From positions 9,486,001 through 9,550,000 of the forward strand of contig JAULSR010000002.1 in NCBI GenBank assembly GCA_030512295.1: a DNA stretch of 64,000 nt, in the 5' to 3' direction. Of the stretch, positions 33,964 to 44,224 are shown one piece after another. The translations under genes were made by a program, and so were the position numbers. The notes beneath the pieces are model-generated. The model saw only the letters and a program-made list of their open reading frames with translations. It made no database searches and was not told where the DNA came from. Source of the stretch: Bombardia bombarda (taxonomy: Eukaryota > Ascomycota > Sordariomycetes > Sordariales > Lasiosphaeriaceae). Numbering within the stretch: the first letter of the stretch is position 1; every line of letters begins with the position of its first letter.

Positions 33964-34856
33964 TGAGGTCAGGTGGGTTTCACATCCAAGCCACAATCGA
34001 TTTCCTTGCCGACCTGCCCATTTACGAAGATGAGAAGCCATATTACCTTCACGTTTAAGACGCCGTTGGAGAAGACTTGCTGCGATTCATCTTTGGGGCA
34101 GAATTTGTTCACTGCTATGATTTCAAGGTTTGTAAACAATCTTCACCCGCAACGGGAGGTGTTACATTGGATTAACAATCTCTGTAGATGCGGAAAAATG
34201 CACCAATGGCTTTAGAAAAGTTCGACCACAAAGATCCGTGCCTGGTAGAACAAGCTGCCGTTGGAGCCCATGGTGAGACGATTGCCCATTTCATGGACCA
34301 TATGATGAGCATACCGACACCTATTTACTAACACAAGCTATCAAGTTGGTATGTCTTCAGATTTAAAAAGACAGGCATTTTTGCCACTGGCGCAGCTAAT
34401 CTTGATAGACATTACCATCGACACTGTGTCTCGGCTTATAAAGCCACTTCTAGACGAAGAGCAACTTCGTACATTCTTTGGACCCGGATACCGCTTCAGA
34501 TTGATCAAGTAACTCCTTTCTCTAGGATGAATGACTACGGATACCAGAACTGTCGTTGACCGTTTGTTTGCAGCATTTGGCGTCCAATCTTACCGGAATG
34601 TAACGATCGGCCGCTCGCGCTATGCGACTATACCTCTGTTGACCCCGGCGATCTCGTCGCCACAGACAGAGTGTATCCTGGTCGGCACCAGGAGATTTAT
34701 CACCTGAAGTATAACGAGCAGCAGCGGTGGTACTGGCTACCAAACCAACGATCTGATGAACCTTTTCTGTTCCTGAGCTATGACAGTAAATCAAGCTCCA
34801 ATGCTAGGTGTAGGTGCTCACCTTCCCTACAGAGCATGACATGGTACCAGCGCTGA
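33964..34856 (+). pseudogene. CmcJ/AsaB-like oxygenase, N-terminally deleted
   Basis: Four exons can be drawn: 33964-34127, 34188-34272, 34409-34508 and 34574-34856. The last three are intact and in phase: RKNAPMALEKFDHKDPCLVE; ITIDTVSRLIKPLLDEEQL; FFGPGYRFRLIN joined to IWRP; DRPLALCDYTSVDPGDLV; DEPFLFLSYDSK. These match the CmcJ/AsaB-type hydroxylase/desaturase family of fungal secondary metabolism. Exon 1 begins well (ATIDFLADLPIYEDEKPYY) but meets TAA at 34056 and then resumes at GEDLLRFIFGAEFVHCYDF. Intact relatives have about 70 residues more in between. So one internal deletion and an in-frame stop disable the N-terminal half, while the splice sites downstream still look functional, which suggests recent loss. 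Confidence 0.65.
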
Positions 34857-35282
34857 TGGTGTTATTCTCATATTGTCCTAATATTTCTGTGGACAACCCT
34901 CTTGCGCCACCCACTGCCCCGCCCCGTGAGAGCGTTGAGACAAGAAACCTTGTTATCACAAGGTCATCGTAACTTGATGTCGTCTTCGGGCGAACACGAC
35001 AGAGCGCCAAGGGACTCGCAGGTCTCAGCATTGTGGCCTGCTGCCATGACGAGGGGTAGGGAATTGTGGTTTTTGTGTAAATCTAGGTAGGAGGACGGGA
35101 CAGTCGTAGTGGGTGGTGATGGATGAGTAATGATTGGACTTTTATAACGGCAAATTGTCTGGAGGTACATAGGAAGACAAGCAAGTAGGTGGATAGGTAT
35201 GGTAAATAAGTGTGTATGCTTTGGTCTCGAATATCGGGGCTATAAATCGCATTGAAGGGGTTCAAGAAATAGCTCATGCCTT
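34857..35282. other. Gene-free stretch
   Basis: No supported coding or RNA feature. Confidence 0.5.
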
Positions 35283-35489
35283 TTATGGCGAACAATTTGT
35301 GTCTTGTGAGCTTCGTTCCTCAAGAATGAGGTCAAAAGAACAACTAACCCTAACCCCAAGTTTGTACAAGGGTTGACAAAAGTCGTAAGGATCAGCGGCT
35401 GGAATCCGCGGCAGCAGTGCACCACTTCCAAGGTTGGTTCCAAGGAGAGCGAGGACGGCCAGGGCCCCTGCAGCGACATGCATCACCAT
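35283..35489 (-). CDS. Possible small secreted protein
   Basis: 68-aa frame with a convincing signal peptide (MHVAAGALAVLALLGTNLG, then SGALLP) followed by a short mature region with three Cys. Line-up with a longer gene is possible: a GTTAGG donor-like site sits after YKLG. Two TTAGGG-like units occur here by chance or as an intron start. No family recognised, and expression is unproven. It could be an effector-like peptide or the first exon of an unrecognised gene. Confidence 0.3.
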   Translation of the reverse strand: MVMHVAAGALAVLALLGTNLGSGALLPRIPAADPYDFCQPLYKLGVRVSCSFDLILEERSSQDTNCSP

Positions 35490-35738
35490 TGGAGTTGGCG
35501 TGTTATAAGAGATGGTACTAAGATGGGAAAGATGTATGTAATTTGAACCCAGGGAGCTACATTACCACGTCAGAAACCGGTTTTCCCATGCTAGAGCGTC
35601 GCTGCCAAAACAAGGCCCAGTCTACGCCCATGGCATTGTTAAAACTGCGACGCCCATTGACAATCATGTCTCGCGTCACGATGTCCGACGGAATGGGATG
35701 AGTCGTGAAGAAGCGGACGCAGCTGCAGACCTCTTGAA

Positions 35739-38060
35739 ATGCGCTTCAACTTTTTGGCTGCAGCTTGTGCGTCGTGCCTGCCTCTAGCGTTTGCAGCAAC
35801 GGCCTGCTCGAATAACAATTGCCTTCGCGGTACGTTCATTAGCTTCCCCAACAAACACAACCCCGCAATGGGCAATTGACATCAATAATCTGCAGCTGTC
35901 AAAAATGTCGCGTCGGGAAGGAACGGCATTGCGGATTGCCAGTCCTTCTTCAGAGTCACCGTGACGCCGGCGACGAGGTATGCACGCACTTGATCCCGAC
36001 AGCAAGCAAGCTCCATTTGCGAAGGAACAACATTCTGACCCCCCGAAAGCTCCTTCACAACCACCCTGACTGTCACGTCGAGCGTCGCAACCCTGACGCA
36101 AAGTCGAGATGGAACGACCAAGAGCAGCGCGACTTCGACTACCATCAAACCTCGAAGCGAACCCCACGAGCCGCGAGATGTCCCGCTCGAATACGAGGCC
36201 TTTGACGCCGCCGACCAGCCTCGAGCGCTTCACGAGCGTCAGTTGACGGCCAGCGCGACATCGACCCCGAGCTATGCAACGCCCTGCTCCTCGATTGCCG
36301 GCTACTCGTCAGCATGTTCGTGCCTCGGCGTATCCCACATCACGACCACCTTGATCGCGAAGTCTACGACGAGCACCACTACCTTGACCAAGACTGTGGC
36401 AGATACAACAGTACCACCGTTCCAGGCCAACCATACCACCTCTCTGGGGAATAGCACAAGTGGACATTTCTTGAATACAACATCAACACAGTCCTTGTCC
36501 AAGACAGGCAGCAGCAGCACTGTGCGTTTGACAACGTCGACTGGGAAATCGGTGTCGAGTTCGAGCGCTTCGTCCAAAAGCTCTTCCAAGTCTTCAACTT
36601 CCTCCAAGTCATCAACCTTCTCCAAGAGCTCTTCGGCCAAGACGTCTTCTAGGTCCCCATCCTCTCTGTTGAGCTCCTCGACCAAGACTTCGTCAAAGTC
36701 TTCCTCATCTTCGTTGAGCTCCTCATCTAAGGCGCATTCCACCTCGTCTTCGCTTTCGAAATCCTCGTCAAAGATATCGTTCACATTGACCTCTGTACAC
36801 AGCAGCACCGCAGCAGTGCACTTTCTGAACAGCACCACGACGACACATTTCTTGAACGGCTCTACAACGGCATACCTCAACAGCTCTACGACTGTACATC
36901 TGTTGAACAGCTCCACTACGGCACACGCCTTGAACAGCACCACGACTTTGACTTCCATAAGCAGCAGCAGCAGCAGCAGCAGTGTGATAGTACACGTTCT
37001 CAATACCACGACCTTGACCGCCCTCAGCACATCCATCTGGACCAACACCTCATCAGTCGCGATATCTCTGACAAGTAACAGCACTGCTGGGCCATTCTTG
37101 AACTCGTCAACCGTTGCCCCAACGTCCCTCACCAACGCTACCGGCCCATTGTACGCAAACGCCACAACAAGCACCGGTGCACCGTTCCTTAACACCTCCA
37201 CAACTGCCATAACATCGCAACCCAACTCAACTTTGCCGTTATACACCAACACAACAACCACTCCCGCGCCCTTCCTAAACACCACCGCACCGCTGTACAC
37301 AAACGCCACAACCAACACCACATTTCCCTACCTCAACACCACCACCGCCCGCTGGCTCAATGCATCCGCCACCAGCACCCTCCTCCTAAACACCACCCGT
37401 CTCATGTGGCTCAACACCTCAGTCCCCACCCTAGCCCCCAACTCCACAACCGGCCGCTGGCTCAACACCACCACAGTCCTACCCACAAACACCACCAGCA
37501 TACGCTGGCCCAACGCTACCGTCTTCGCCAACACCACCATAGGCCGCTACCTCAACACCTCGTCTACCACCACCGCGGCCCCGACACCCACCCTCGACAC
37601 CACCTGCGGCGAGACCGTTGCCCCGTTCGCCCTCCAGGTCGCCCAGCCCGGCGGCTTCTTCGACAAGTGGTTCGTGCACGTCAGCGGCAACGGCCTGCTC
37701 TTCACCAGCCTTCGCTCCTCAGCAAGCGAGTTCAGCGTCGAGGCCAGCGGACATCTATGCGCGGTCGGGTACGTGGACGAGGACGGCTATCCGCAGCTCG
37801 CGGCGGTGGGGATACGTGACGAGAGCAGCGCTGTGTGGCTGCTGGAGAGGGGGACGTTGAAGCAGCTGAGCGAGGACTACTCGCCGGTCAAGTGTGAGAA
37901 GGGGGGTCAGTTGAGCTGTGCGGCGACGAATACCACGATGGAGGTGAAGAATTTTGTGGGTTGTGGGCTGCAGTTGGATATGAGCGTTGGTGGAGGGGGT
38001 GGGGGGACGGTGCCGATTGGGGGGCTGAATTGTACGGGGGTTGGGTTGGATATTGTTTGA
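35739..38060 (+). CDS. Secreted Ser/Thr-rich glycoprotein with dense N-glycosylation sequon repeats
   Basis: Three exons: 35739-35829, 35896-35977 and 36050-38060, giving 727 aa. Exon 1 is a signal peptide (MRFNFLAAACASCLPLAFA) followed by Cys residues; exon 2 gives CQSFFRVTVTPAT, a pattern seen at the N-terminus of fungal Ser/Thr-rich surface proteins. A poly-Ser/Lys stretch follows (about nt 36540-36790). Then comes a long region in which [F/Y/W/H]-x-LN-[S/T]-[S/T] recurs about every 10-20 residues (FLNTT, YLNSST, LLNSST, WLNTTT), each an N-x-S/T sequon. The end (about the last 160 residues) is a folded Cys-containing domain (PGGFFDKWFVHVSGNGLLF, VGYVDEDGYPQLAAVG). No GPI signal is obvious. 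It is probably a cell-wall or extracellular mucin-like protein. The domain and repeat are not ones I can name. Confidence 0.8.
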
Positions 38061-38441
38061 TGGAGACCCAGGTTAAGATTGTTGCTGTTGCTGTCACGGG
38101 TGAGTACGTTTTAAGAGGAGTTTTGTGCAAAGGAATTTTTCATTGCTTGAGATAAAATTATTTTGAGGTTGTCTTTGGATATCATTAATCTGTTGGTTAC
38201 TTGTATCATCATCATTGGCGTTATTTTTGTCGAGCCACAAGTTTGGTGTTTTGGTGTTCCCAGCCCTGAACCAACCCCCTTTTTGGGATTGGCGACCGAT
38301 ATCGGCAGGCTCCCATTATTTCCTTCATGCCCCTCTTTCCATACCATCCTCGTCAAACTCAGTCCATCACAGATCCCCAGGATCATTGATGTCGATGCCA
38401 ATACCCTTCCCATCTCATGAACCTCCATTCTAAAGAAGATT
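38061..38441. other. Gap between convergent glycoprotein and GRGGAGN genes
   Basis: Holds both 3' untranslated regions; no gene seen. Confidence 0.5.
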
Positions 38442-38515
38442 TCAAGCAGAAAGCTCCTCGCCACCGCTGCCCTCCTTAGTCGACGACCCGCTGCTGGTGT
38501 GGGTGCTTCCACTGC

Positions 38516-38556
<41 letters not shown>

Positions 38557-38919
38557 AAAATGTTCTTGACGTGGTCGACGACCTTGGACGTTTTGGAAGA
38601 GGCGGAATTGGTGGATGTGGAAGACGAATTGGTGCTCCAGACGCTGTTGCGGCGGCGGGGCTCGCGGGGCTGGCGCTGCTGCTGTTGATAGATGGTGCTG
38701 CTGAGAGACTCGGAGAGGCTAGTGATGTTCTCGAGCTTTGATTCGGTGGATGAGCCTGATTGGTTTTGTGTTAGTGGATATGAGAATTTTAGGTAGATAT
38801 CTGCAGCAGGCAGGCAGAGGGAGGTATAGAAGGAACATACGGATATTACCGGCTCCACCGCGGCCGAACGAGCGTCGACACGGCGCTGCTGCGGAGGCAG
38901 ATGAAGACGATTTGAACAT
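38442..38919 (-). CDS. Small Ser-rich protein with GRGGAGN motif (DUF3602/Par32-like)
   Basis: Two exons, 38841-38919 and 38442-38755, give 130 aa. Exon 1 reads MFKSSSSASAAAPCRRSF followed by GRGGAGNI; the GRGGAGN box is the hallmark of DUF3602, found in yeast Par32 (a nitrogen/TOR-linked regulator) and related proteins. The single intron (GTATGT..CAG) lies right after the motif. The rest is Ser-rich, with a run of Ser encoded by an AGC repeat and the segment KVVDHVKNIFKSSSS. Most relatives carry the motif in several copies; only one is present here. It is probably a disordered phosphoprotein; its function here is inferred only from the motif. Confidence 0.7.
38518..38552. repeat. (CTG)n trinucleotide repeat encoding poly-Ser
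   Basis: About eleven CTG units on the plus strand, read as AGC (Ser) on the minus strand within the GRGGAGN gene. Confidence 0.9.
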
Positions 38920-40282
38920 GGCGAGACGGGAGCTGGACCCGTGTGATTCTTATAGACAGAAGTATGAAGTGTTTGGTTTTGTTGGTTTTGCTGTTGTGTG
39001 ATTGGTGTCTCTATCTGGTTGCTTGTCTCCAACAGAGTGATGCTTGTCTGTGAGTGGCTAGTTCGTGTGGTGGTGTGGATTATTGTTCGTCGGGACGAAG
39101 AGGGTGTAAGAAAGTTGATGACTTGTGATGTTTGGGCGAGATGGGATGCTATATCCTCTGACTGCGACGTGAATGTTGAATTTGCGCTGCTACTCTCGCT
39201 GATATTGCTGATGTTGGTCTTGTTGATGCAAAATGGGATTGAGGAGGAGGCATTGGTATATGAATTGGGTTTCGGGTGATGTCGGAACGCAGTGGGTGGA
39301 GTGGAATTTCCTTTTCTGAAGATAAAGTGTCACAGACTTGACACATCCACTTTATGCTGTTGGGCCAGTCTGTGCTCAGCTGCGATATGGAGTTCTGACA
39401 TTGCACCAGGGCTGCACACGAGGGACGGCACTATTTTATACCACACAAAGTGACTTTACTTGCTCCATCAGCGTGAGTTCATTGCGTTCAGATCCCCCGG
39501 ATTTGCAAACAGAATTCCCTTTGTGTTCTGGAGGATCAATGCTGGTGATCGAGATCCTCCGAGCTCCATCCCCCCTTTTCGTAGACTGGAACTCAACTAG
39601 AAAAGCAGCAAAAGATAAGGCGAGGCGAGGCGATTGGGCGACGGCGGGGCCCCCACCCCCCACGGATCAGTCGAGTTGTGGAAAGTTGTGGTTTCCGCGG
39701 CGCACGCGCGTGTCAATCGTGGCGTCATTTGAATCTGTCTTGTTCTTTTCTCCGCAAAGCTTAGCTGCCTCTTAATAGCTAGCGGCCCGATGATCGGTGC
39801 TTGGCTGACGGGCGCCACCGTTAGGTAGTAGTCTGTTAGTGGATATTGGCGGGGCAGCGTGATTGGTCAATCGGCTGTTTGATTTGCCCCTTTTCGTCCG
39901 TCGTCGCTTTGGTTCTACTCCGTAGAAGAGGCCCCGACTTTGATTGGAGTTGTGTCTGATGGATTTGCACCCGATGTTGTATCTCACGCGTCATGGGATG
40001 GGGGTTGAACATCATGAGTTGTAAGAGGAAAATCCTATTGAAAACGCCTAGATACCTGGAAGATTGTCTAGCAAGACTTGATCTTCTAACAGGAATATCG
40101 TACACAAAAACAACACGAACTATATGGCCTAAAAGGCAAAAAAGGAAATAAGAAAGATAACGAGATTGAATCCAAGACCCAAGGAAATGAAACGACTAGG
40201 AAATCACAACTCTTGTTCATTCCTGACCATGTGCAACCAAGTACATTTCATACACCAGCCAGCCACCCCACAACCCCGCCCG
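38920..40282. other. Intergenic region, no gene supported
   Basis: Contains the GRGGAGN gene promoter. Short frames on both strands lack recognisable content. Confidence 0.5.
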
Positions 40283-43073
40283 TCAACTTAACTTACTATG
40301 ATGCAAAACCAGCATTAGTACGGCCGTCTGGACGGCAAGCACATATGCCCCTATTCCCATGCCACCCTGAACATCACCACGCACCACCGTCCAAACCACC
40401 GCCGCCACGAAGCTCACTGCCAGCATCAGCAGTGTCACCAAACAAATGACAACCATGTTATTATCTTCGATGATGTGCACCCCCCAGCCAAATATGAGCT
40501 CATCCACGGCCTGAATTTGTGGTTGCGGTTGCAGAATGCTATTATGCAACTTATGCGGGATTCTATTGCTCCAAACCAGTCTGTTGTGTCCTCCCTTGCG
40601 CGTGAGATGATGCAGAAAAATGGTTGCTGGGATAGGCGGCAGATTTAAGGGGCAAGGGTGGTAACCGTATCCATCCGCAGCCATCTCGGCTTGATTGGGG
40701 ATGGACATGGGCTTATTGAGTATGCCGACGCGATGGCGGTCTTCGAGGGAGAACTGTGGCCGGTTGGTAAGACGTAAGCAACCAGCACCTTGTTTGGGAT
40801 GAAAGGAACAAAACGGAGAAAACTTACCAGGAAAAAATGTATATCCACTGGTCGCAGTAACCAGTACTTTATCTTCGAGCTCCGGATTTCCCAATACTTC
40901 TCCCGGATGTTGTCAAACAGTTCTGAATCGCTCTTCACATTCGTCATATCGATTTCTGCCAACTGCCGCTGAAATTCACCCGTATTGATGCAGACCTCAA
41001 CGAACAGTTTCTTAGATTGTCCAATCGCCGTGGCGGTGGATGTTTTCTTGGCGGTTCCGTTGCTAGGTTGTTGTTGAGAGTTATTTGAGGAATTACTACC
41101 CTTTGCTCCTTTTACGTGTCCGGCTTGCTGATTTGTATTGGATGCAGTTGGTAGCTGAGATACAGATGAACTTGGATATGCATTTGGTGCTGGCTGAACT
41201 GATGTTCCGGTTTGTGGTTTGGGTGCTGCACTTGACTTTGGAACCGTTCCACTAACACCATGGCCTGGGCAGCCGAGAACGGTTTGTAGCTCAAGAAGTG
41301 AGCCTGCATCAGCTTCTAAAAAGTCGGCGTACAGAGGATCACCACAGTCCTATAAATCAGTGTAAGTATGAAACCAAATCGGGTACCTAAGAATCGTGTT
41401 TCAACATACGCAGGTCCATTCCAGCCTTCTATACCCCCTTTCCACAGGCGGTCGAAAGAACTGAACAGCCGCTTCCCGCAATTTTCGGTACGCCTTCATC
41501 ATGAAGTGAGACATGGTTTGCTTATCAGCATTCCCAGGTACGGAATCAATCTGCGGGAGATCAGGTGAATCTTCGTGGGTTTCAACCTTGTCATTGTAAC
41601 TTGGTTGTGTGCGCTTGTTCTCGGGTGCAGGATGTATAAATTTTTGGTATTTTTGGCGAAAAATTAGGAATGCCTGAGACTGGAGAATCATGACTTCGAG
41701 GTTTTCGAGTGGGATTAGGTATGGCTGCAATTGACTAAGATCATCCGACTCGCTTCCGGACGAAACGTCACCTTTCTGAGGCTCTTGAGCGCCAAGTCTA
41801 GGCCTACCATCGATTAGCAAATGCGATGGTTGGATCCTCAAGCTTCTACTTGCCCGTGAGCTTCATCAGTAAGGCATATTTCCATCAGCCTGGACTTATC
41901 TCCAGTCTGGTCTGCAGGTGTGGCCCAAAGGGTGACTTCCCTCTGCAAACCGAATATTTCCTCGCAAACATGCCTCGAGATATTCCGAGATTGGTTTTCT
42001 AAGGCTCGTATGATTGGACGCAGGTCTTTCTCATCAGAACCGATTTCCTTCCTCATGTCAGAAAGAAATGACCTAAAGAGACGAAGAAAGTTTCTCTGGA
42101 AGCTCTCAGCACCAATTTTCTTTGGTGTCTCTTCAAACAAGTCTCGCATATCTTCATCCTTTGACAAAACCACGAGAACAGCGCTTCCGATAGCATACTC
42201 AGTAGCGATTTGAGTTTTACTATTTAAAGTTAGTCATCAATTAATATAGAGAAACAAGGGAGGTATCCTGAACTTGCCCTATGCCCTCAATACCCGCCAG
42301 TAAAGTCGTATGCCCTGGTGCTTTGCTAGAATTATTTTCATCATGACCAAAGGATGATTTCAGCTTGGTCAAGATACCTCCGCGGGTAGAAAACGAGGGA
42401 TTTCGAGGGTGTGAGACCGAGACTACATGCTGTTAGATATGTTACCTGGCTGCATGGAGTACACTCACATAACACATCCTCCCCATCATTCTCTTTGTTT
42501 GAGCGGTTTGGGTTGGATATTCGTTGGTATATCTCTTTATCCCGAAACCGTCTGATTGCCTCTGCCGCAGCTTCTTCCATCGTTCTTCTCACCCTCAGAT
42601 TGTTTAAAGGCCCTCTGATTCCGCCTTCCACGGCAATGTACATTTTATTCGCCATCGTCTTCTCTGGTTCCGTGGTATCTGCAACAGGGCTGCTACTTTT
42701 GTGCGAGCCATGGTTCATTCCGTCGATTGTAACAGTCGATGGAGGGGTTTTCCCCTCGTCAAGTATTATGCCCGACTTAACTAGTTCCACCAGTATTTGT
42801 CTCACTACCACTCGCAGATCATCCCGATACTCGTCGTTCTCCACAGGAAAGTCACTGGTTTCAATGAACAGCAGCAACAAATCCGTTAGCGATTTAGTCT
42901 GTTGTGACTTTTGCTGATTGAAGGACTGGTCTGTGAATATGGACTCCGCATGAAGTTCTTTGAAGAGCTCCGTCGTGGCATGAATCTTCTCCGTCAGGCC
43001 ATGGTAGCTGTTCCTGTAATCATTCGAAAGAGCTTCCTCCAAAGACCTCAGCGCGTGAGCTAAAAGTGCCGCG
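40283..43073 (-). CDS. Large fungal membrane-anchored family protein; frame uses two GC-AG introns
   Basis: Exons: about 43073-42469, 42422-42278, 42219-41854, 41803-41410, 41349-40828 and 40753-40283; about 834 aa visible. The first codon was not found: the frame is open back to an acceptor-like TTAG near 43074, so a short upstream exon is likely. Order: helical N-terminus; LLAGIEGIG-KTQIATEYAIGSAVL with a P-loop-like GIEGIGKT; acidic linker; RRLEWTC|DCGDPLYADF; Gln/Ser-rich linker; FVEVCINTGEF; RPVDIHFFL; HPCPLNLPPIPATIFLHHL; and two C-terminal hydrophobic helices (CLVTLLMLAVSFVAAVVW and IGAYVLAVQTAVLMLVL). This order is that of a common uncharacterised filamentous-fungal family related to STAND-type proteins. 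Two introns start GG|GCAAGT; with GT donors neither junction keeps frame. Confidence 0.75.
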
Positions 43074-44224
43074 GTGCTTCGCTAACCTTTGGCGCTTATG
43101 ATGGTATGTCTGAAACTGCACTTTGGGTTGGGGCTGTGCGATTTAGGCAGCAAGTGGCCACCTGATTGGAACGTCGATCCTGGCAATGCATTGCAGTAAA
43201 ATAGCTCTCGGGCGTCGCTGACGTTGTTTGTTTGTTTGTTTGTTTGTTACAATAAACGTCCGGGGGCCTATACCGAGGGCGGACATAGGCCGGATACTTT
43301 TCGTATGCTGGGGACGCATTGAGCCAGGTGTTTATGTACAATTTTGTCTATTATTTCGGACGCTCTAAAACTTGTCCTCTTTATACAATAACTCAAGCTT
43401 CGTTCAGCTCCGGCGTGAAAACCAATAAACTTTTAAATATGCTCCTGAACCGACTCCATTTTATGGTAATACAGCAATTTGCCTCCACCGTAAAGCCAGG
43501 GTATCGTAATACCTTAAAGGCACATACTCCTATACACCCGATTTCCCGAACCCGTCCTCTTTTCCGTCCTTGTTGTTTCCCGCCGTAGTATTGGAGCGCT
43601 TTCGAAGACGTGGAGAGGAAGGTATCGATCGAAAAACTACCCAAAATAGGCTAAAAAATAATCGAGGTATATGTTGGCCGTCGACCACTAGTGGTGCAAT
43701 CTGATGGTGACCTAGTCCTAGGCTCTACAGGACTGGGCCGTCGGCCGGTAAATGCGTAGTATACTAGAGGTAATAGGGTCCCCTATCCTACTACTCTTCA
43801 GGCATACTAGCTACCGAATAGCCGTACGCGCGCGTTGAGGGTGCTGGGAATCCGACTTTTGGTGGCCGAATTTGCGGAGTTTTCGTGTCAAAAAGTGCGT
43901 GGTAGCACTTTTAACAGATAAGTGGCCGTAAGGCTAGCCCTTAGTATGGCCCCATTGTTATGCCCGGTAATAGTGGGCGCCAAGAAGTTTTTTTTGAGGG
44001 GAAGGTGCGCGTCGCTGACGTCACCACACCTGAAGAGACAACAGTTAAAATTGCATAAAGTCATGTCAATGTCCACCGTATCGTCGCATGAAGCTGAATT
44101 TTATTGCTATTTAACACTAGTACCAAAAGTCCCATATGAACCACTTACCAACAAGTATAAACAGCATTGCACCGCGCAATAATATGCTCTCCGCCATTAG
44201 CTCGCTGACCCCACGGCTCTCGAT
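43074..44224. other. Intergenic region with TTTG repeat and repeat-like sequence
   Basis: 43224-43248 is a run of TTTG units. 43650-44050 has unusual composition, a perfect 12-bp palindrome ACCACTAGTGGT at about 43685, and looks like an old repeat or transposon edge, but I found no terminal inverted repeat pair or transposase. Confidence 0.4.
43224..43248. repeat. (TTTG)n microsatellite
   Basis: About six tandem TTTG units upstream of the large membrane-anchored family gene. Confidence 0.9.

Noticed and set aside
35335..35360. TTAGGG-like units suggesting an internal telomere repeat
   Set aside because: Only two adjoining units, too few for a telomeric tract.
36302..37321. 339-aa minus-strand frame
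   Set aside because: Antisense of the Ser/Thr-rich glycoprotein; Val/Leu/Glu repeats are the mirror of the Thr/Asn/Ser codons.
43650..44050. Complete DNA transposon
   Set aside because: No matching terminal inverted repeats and no transposase frame found, so only reported as a weak repeat-like region.
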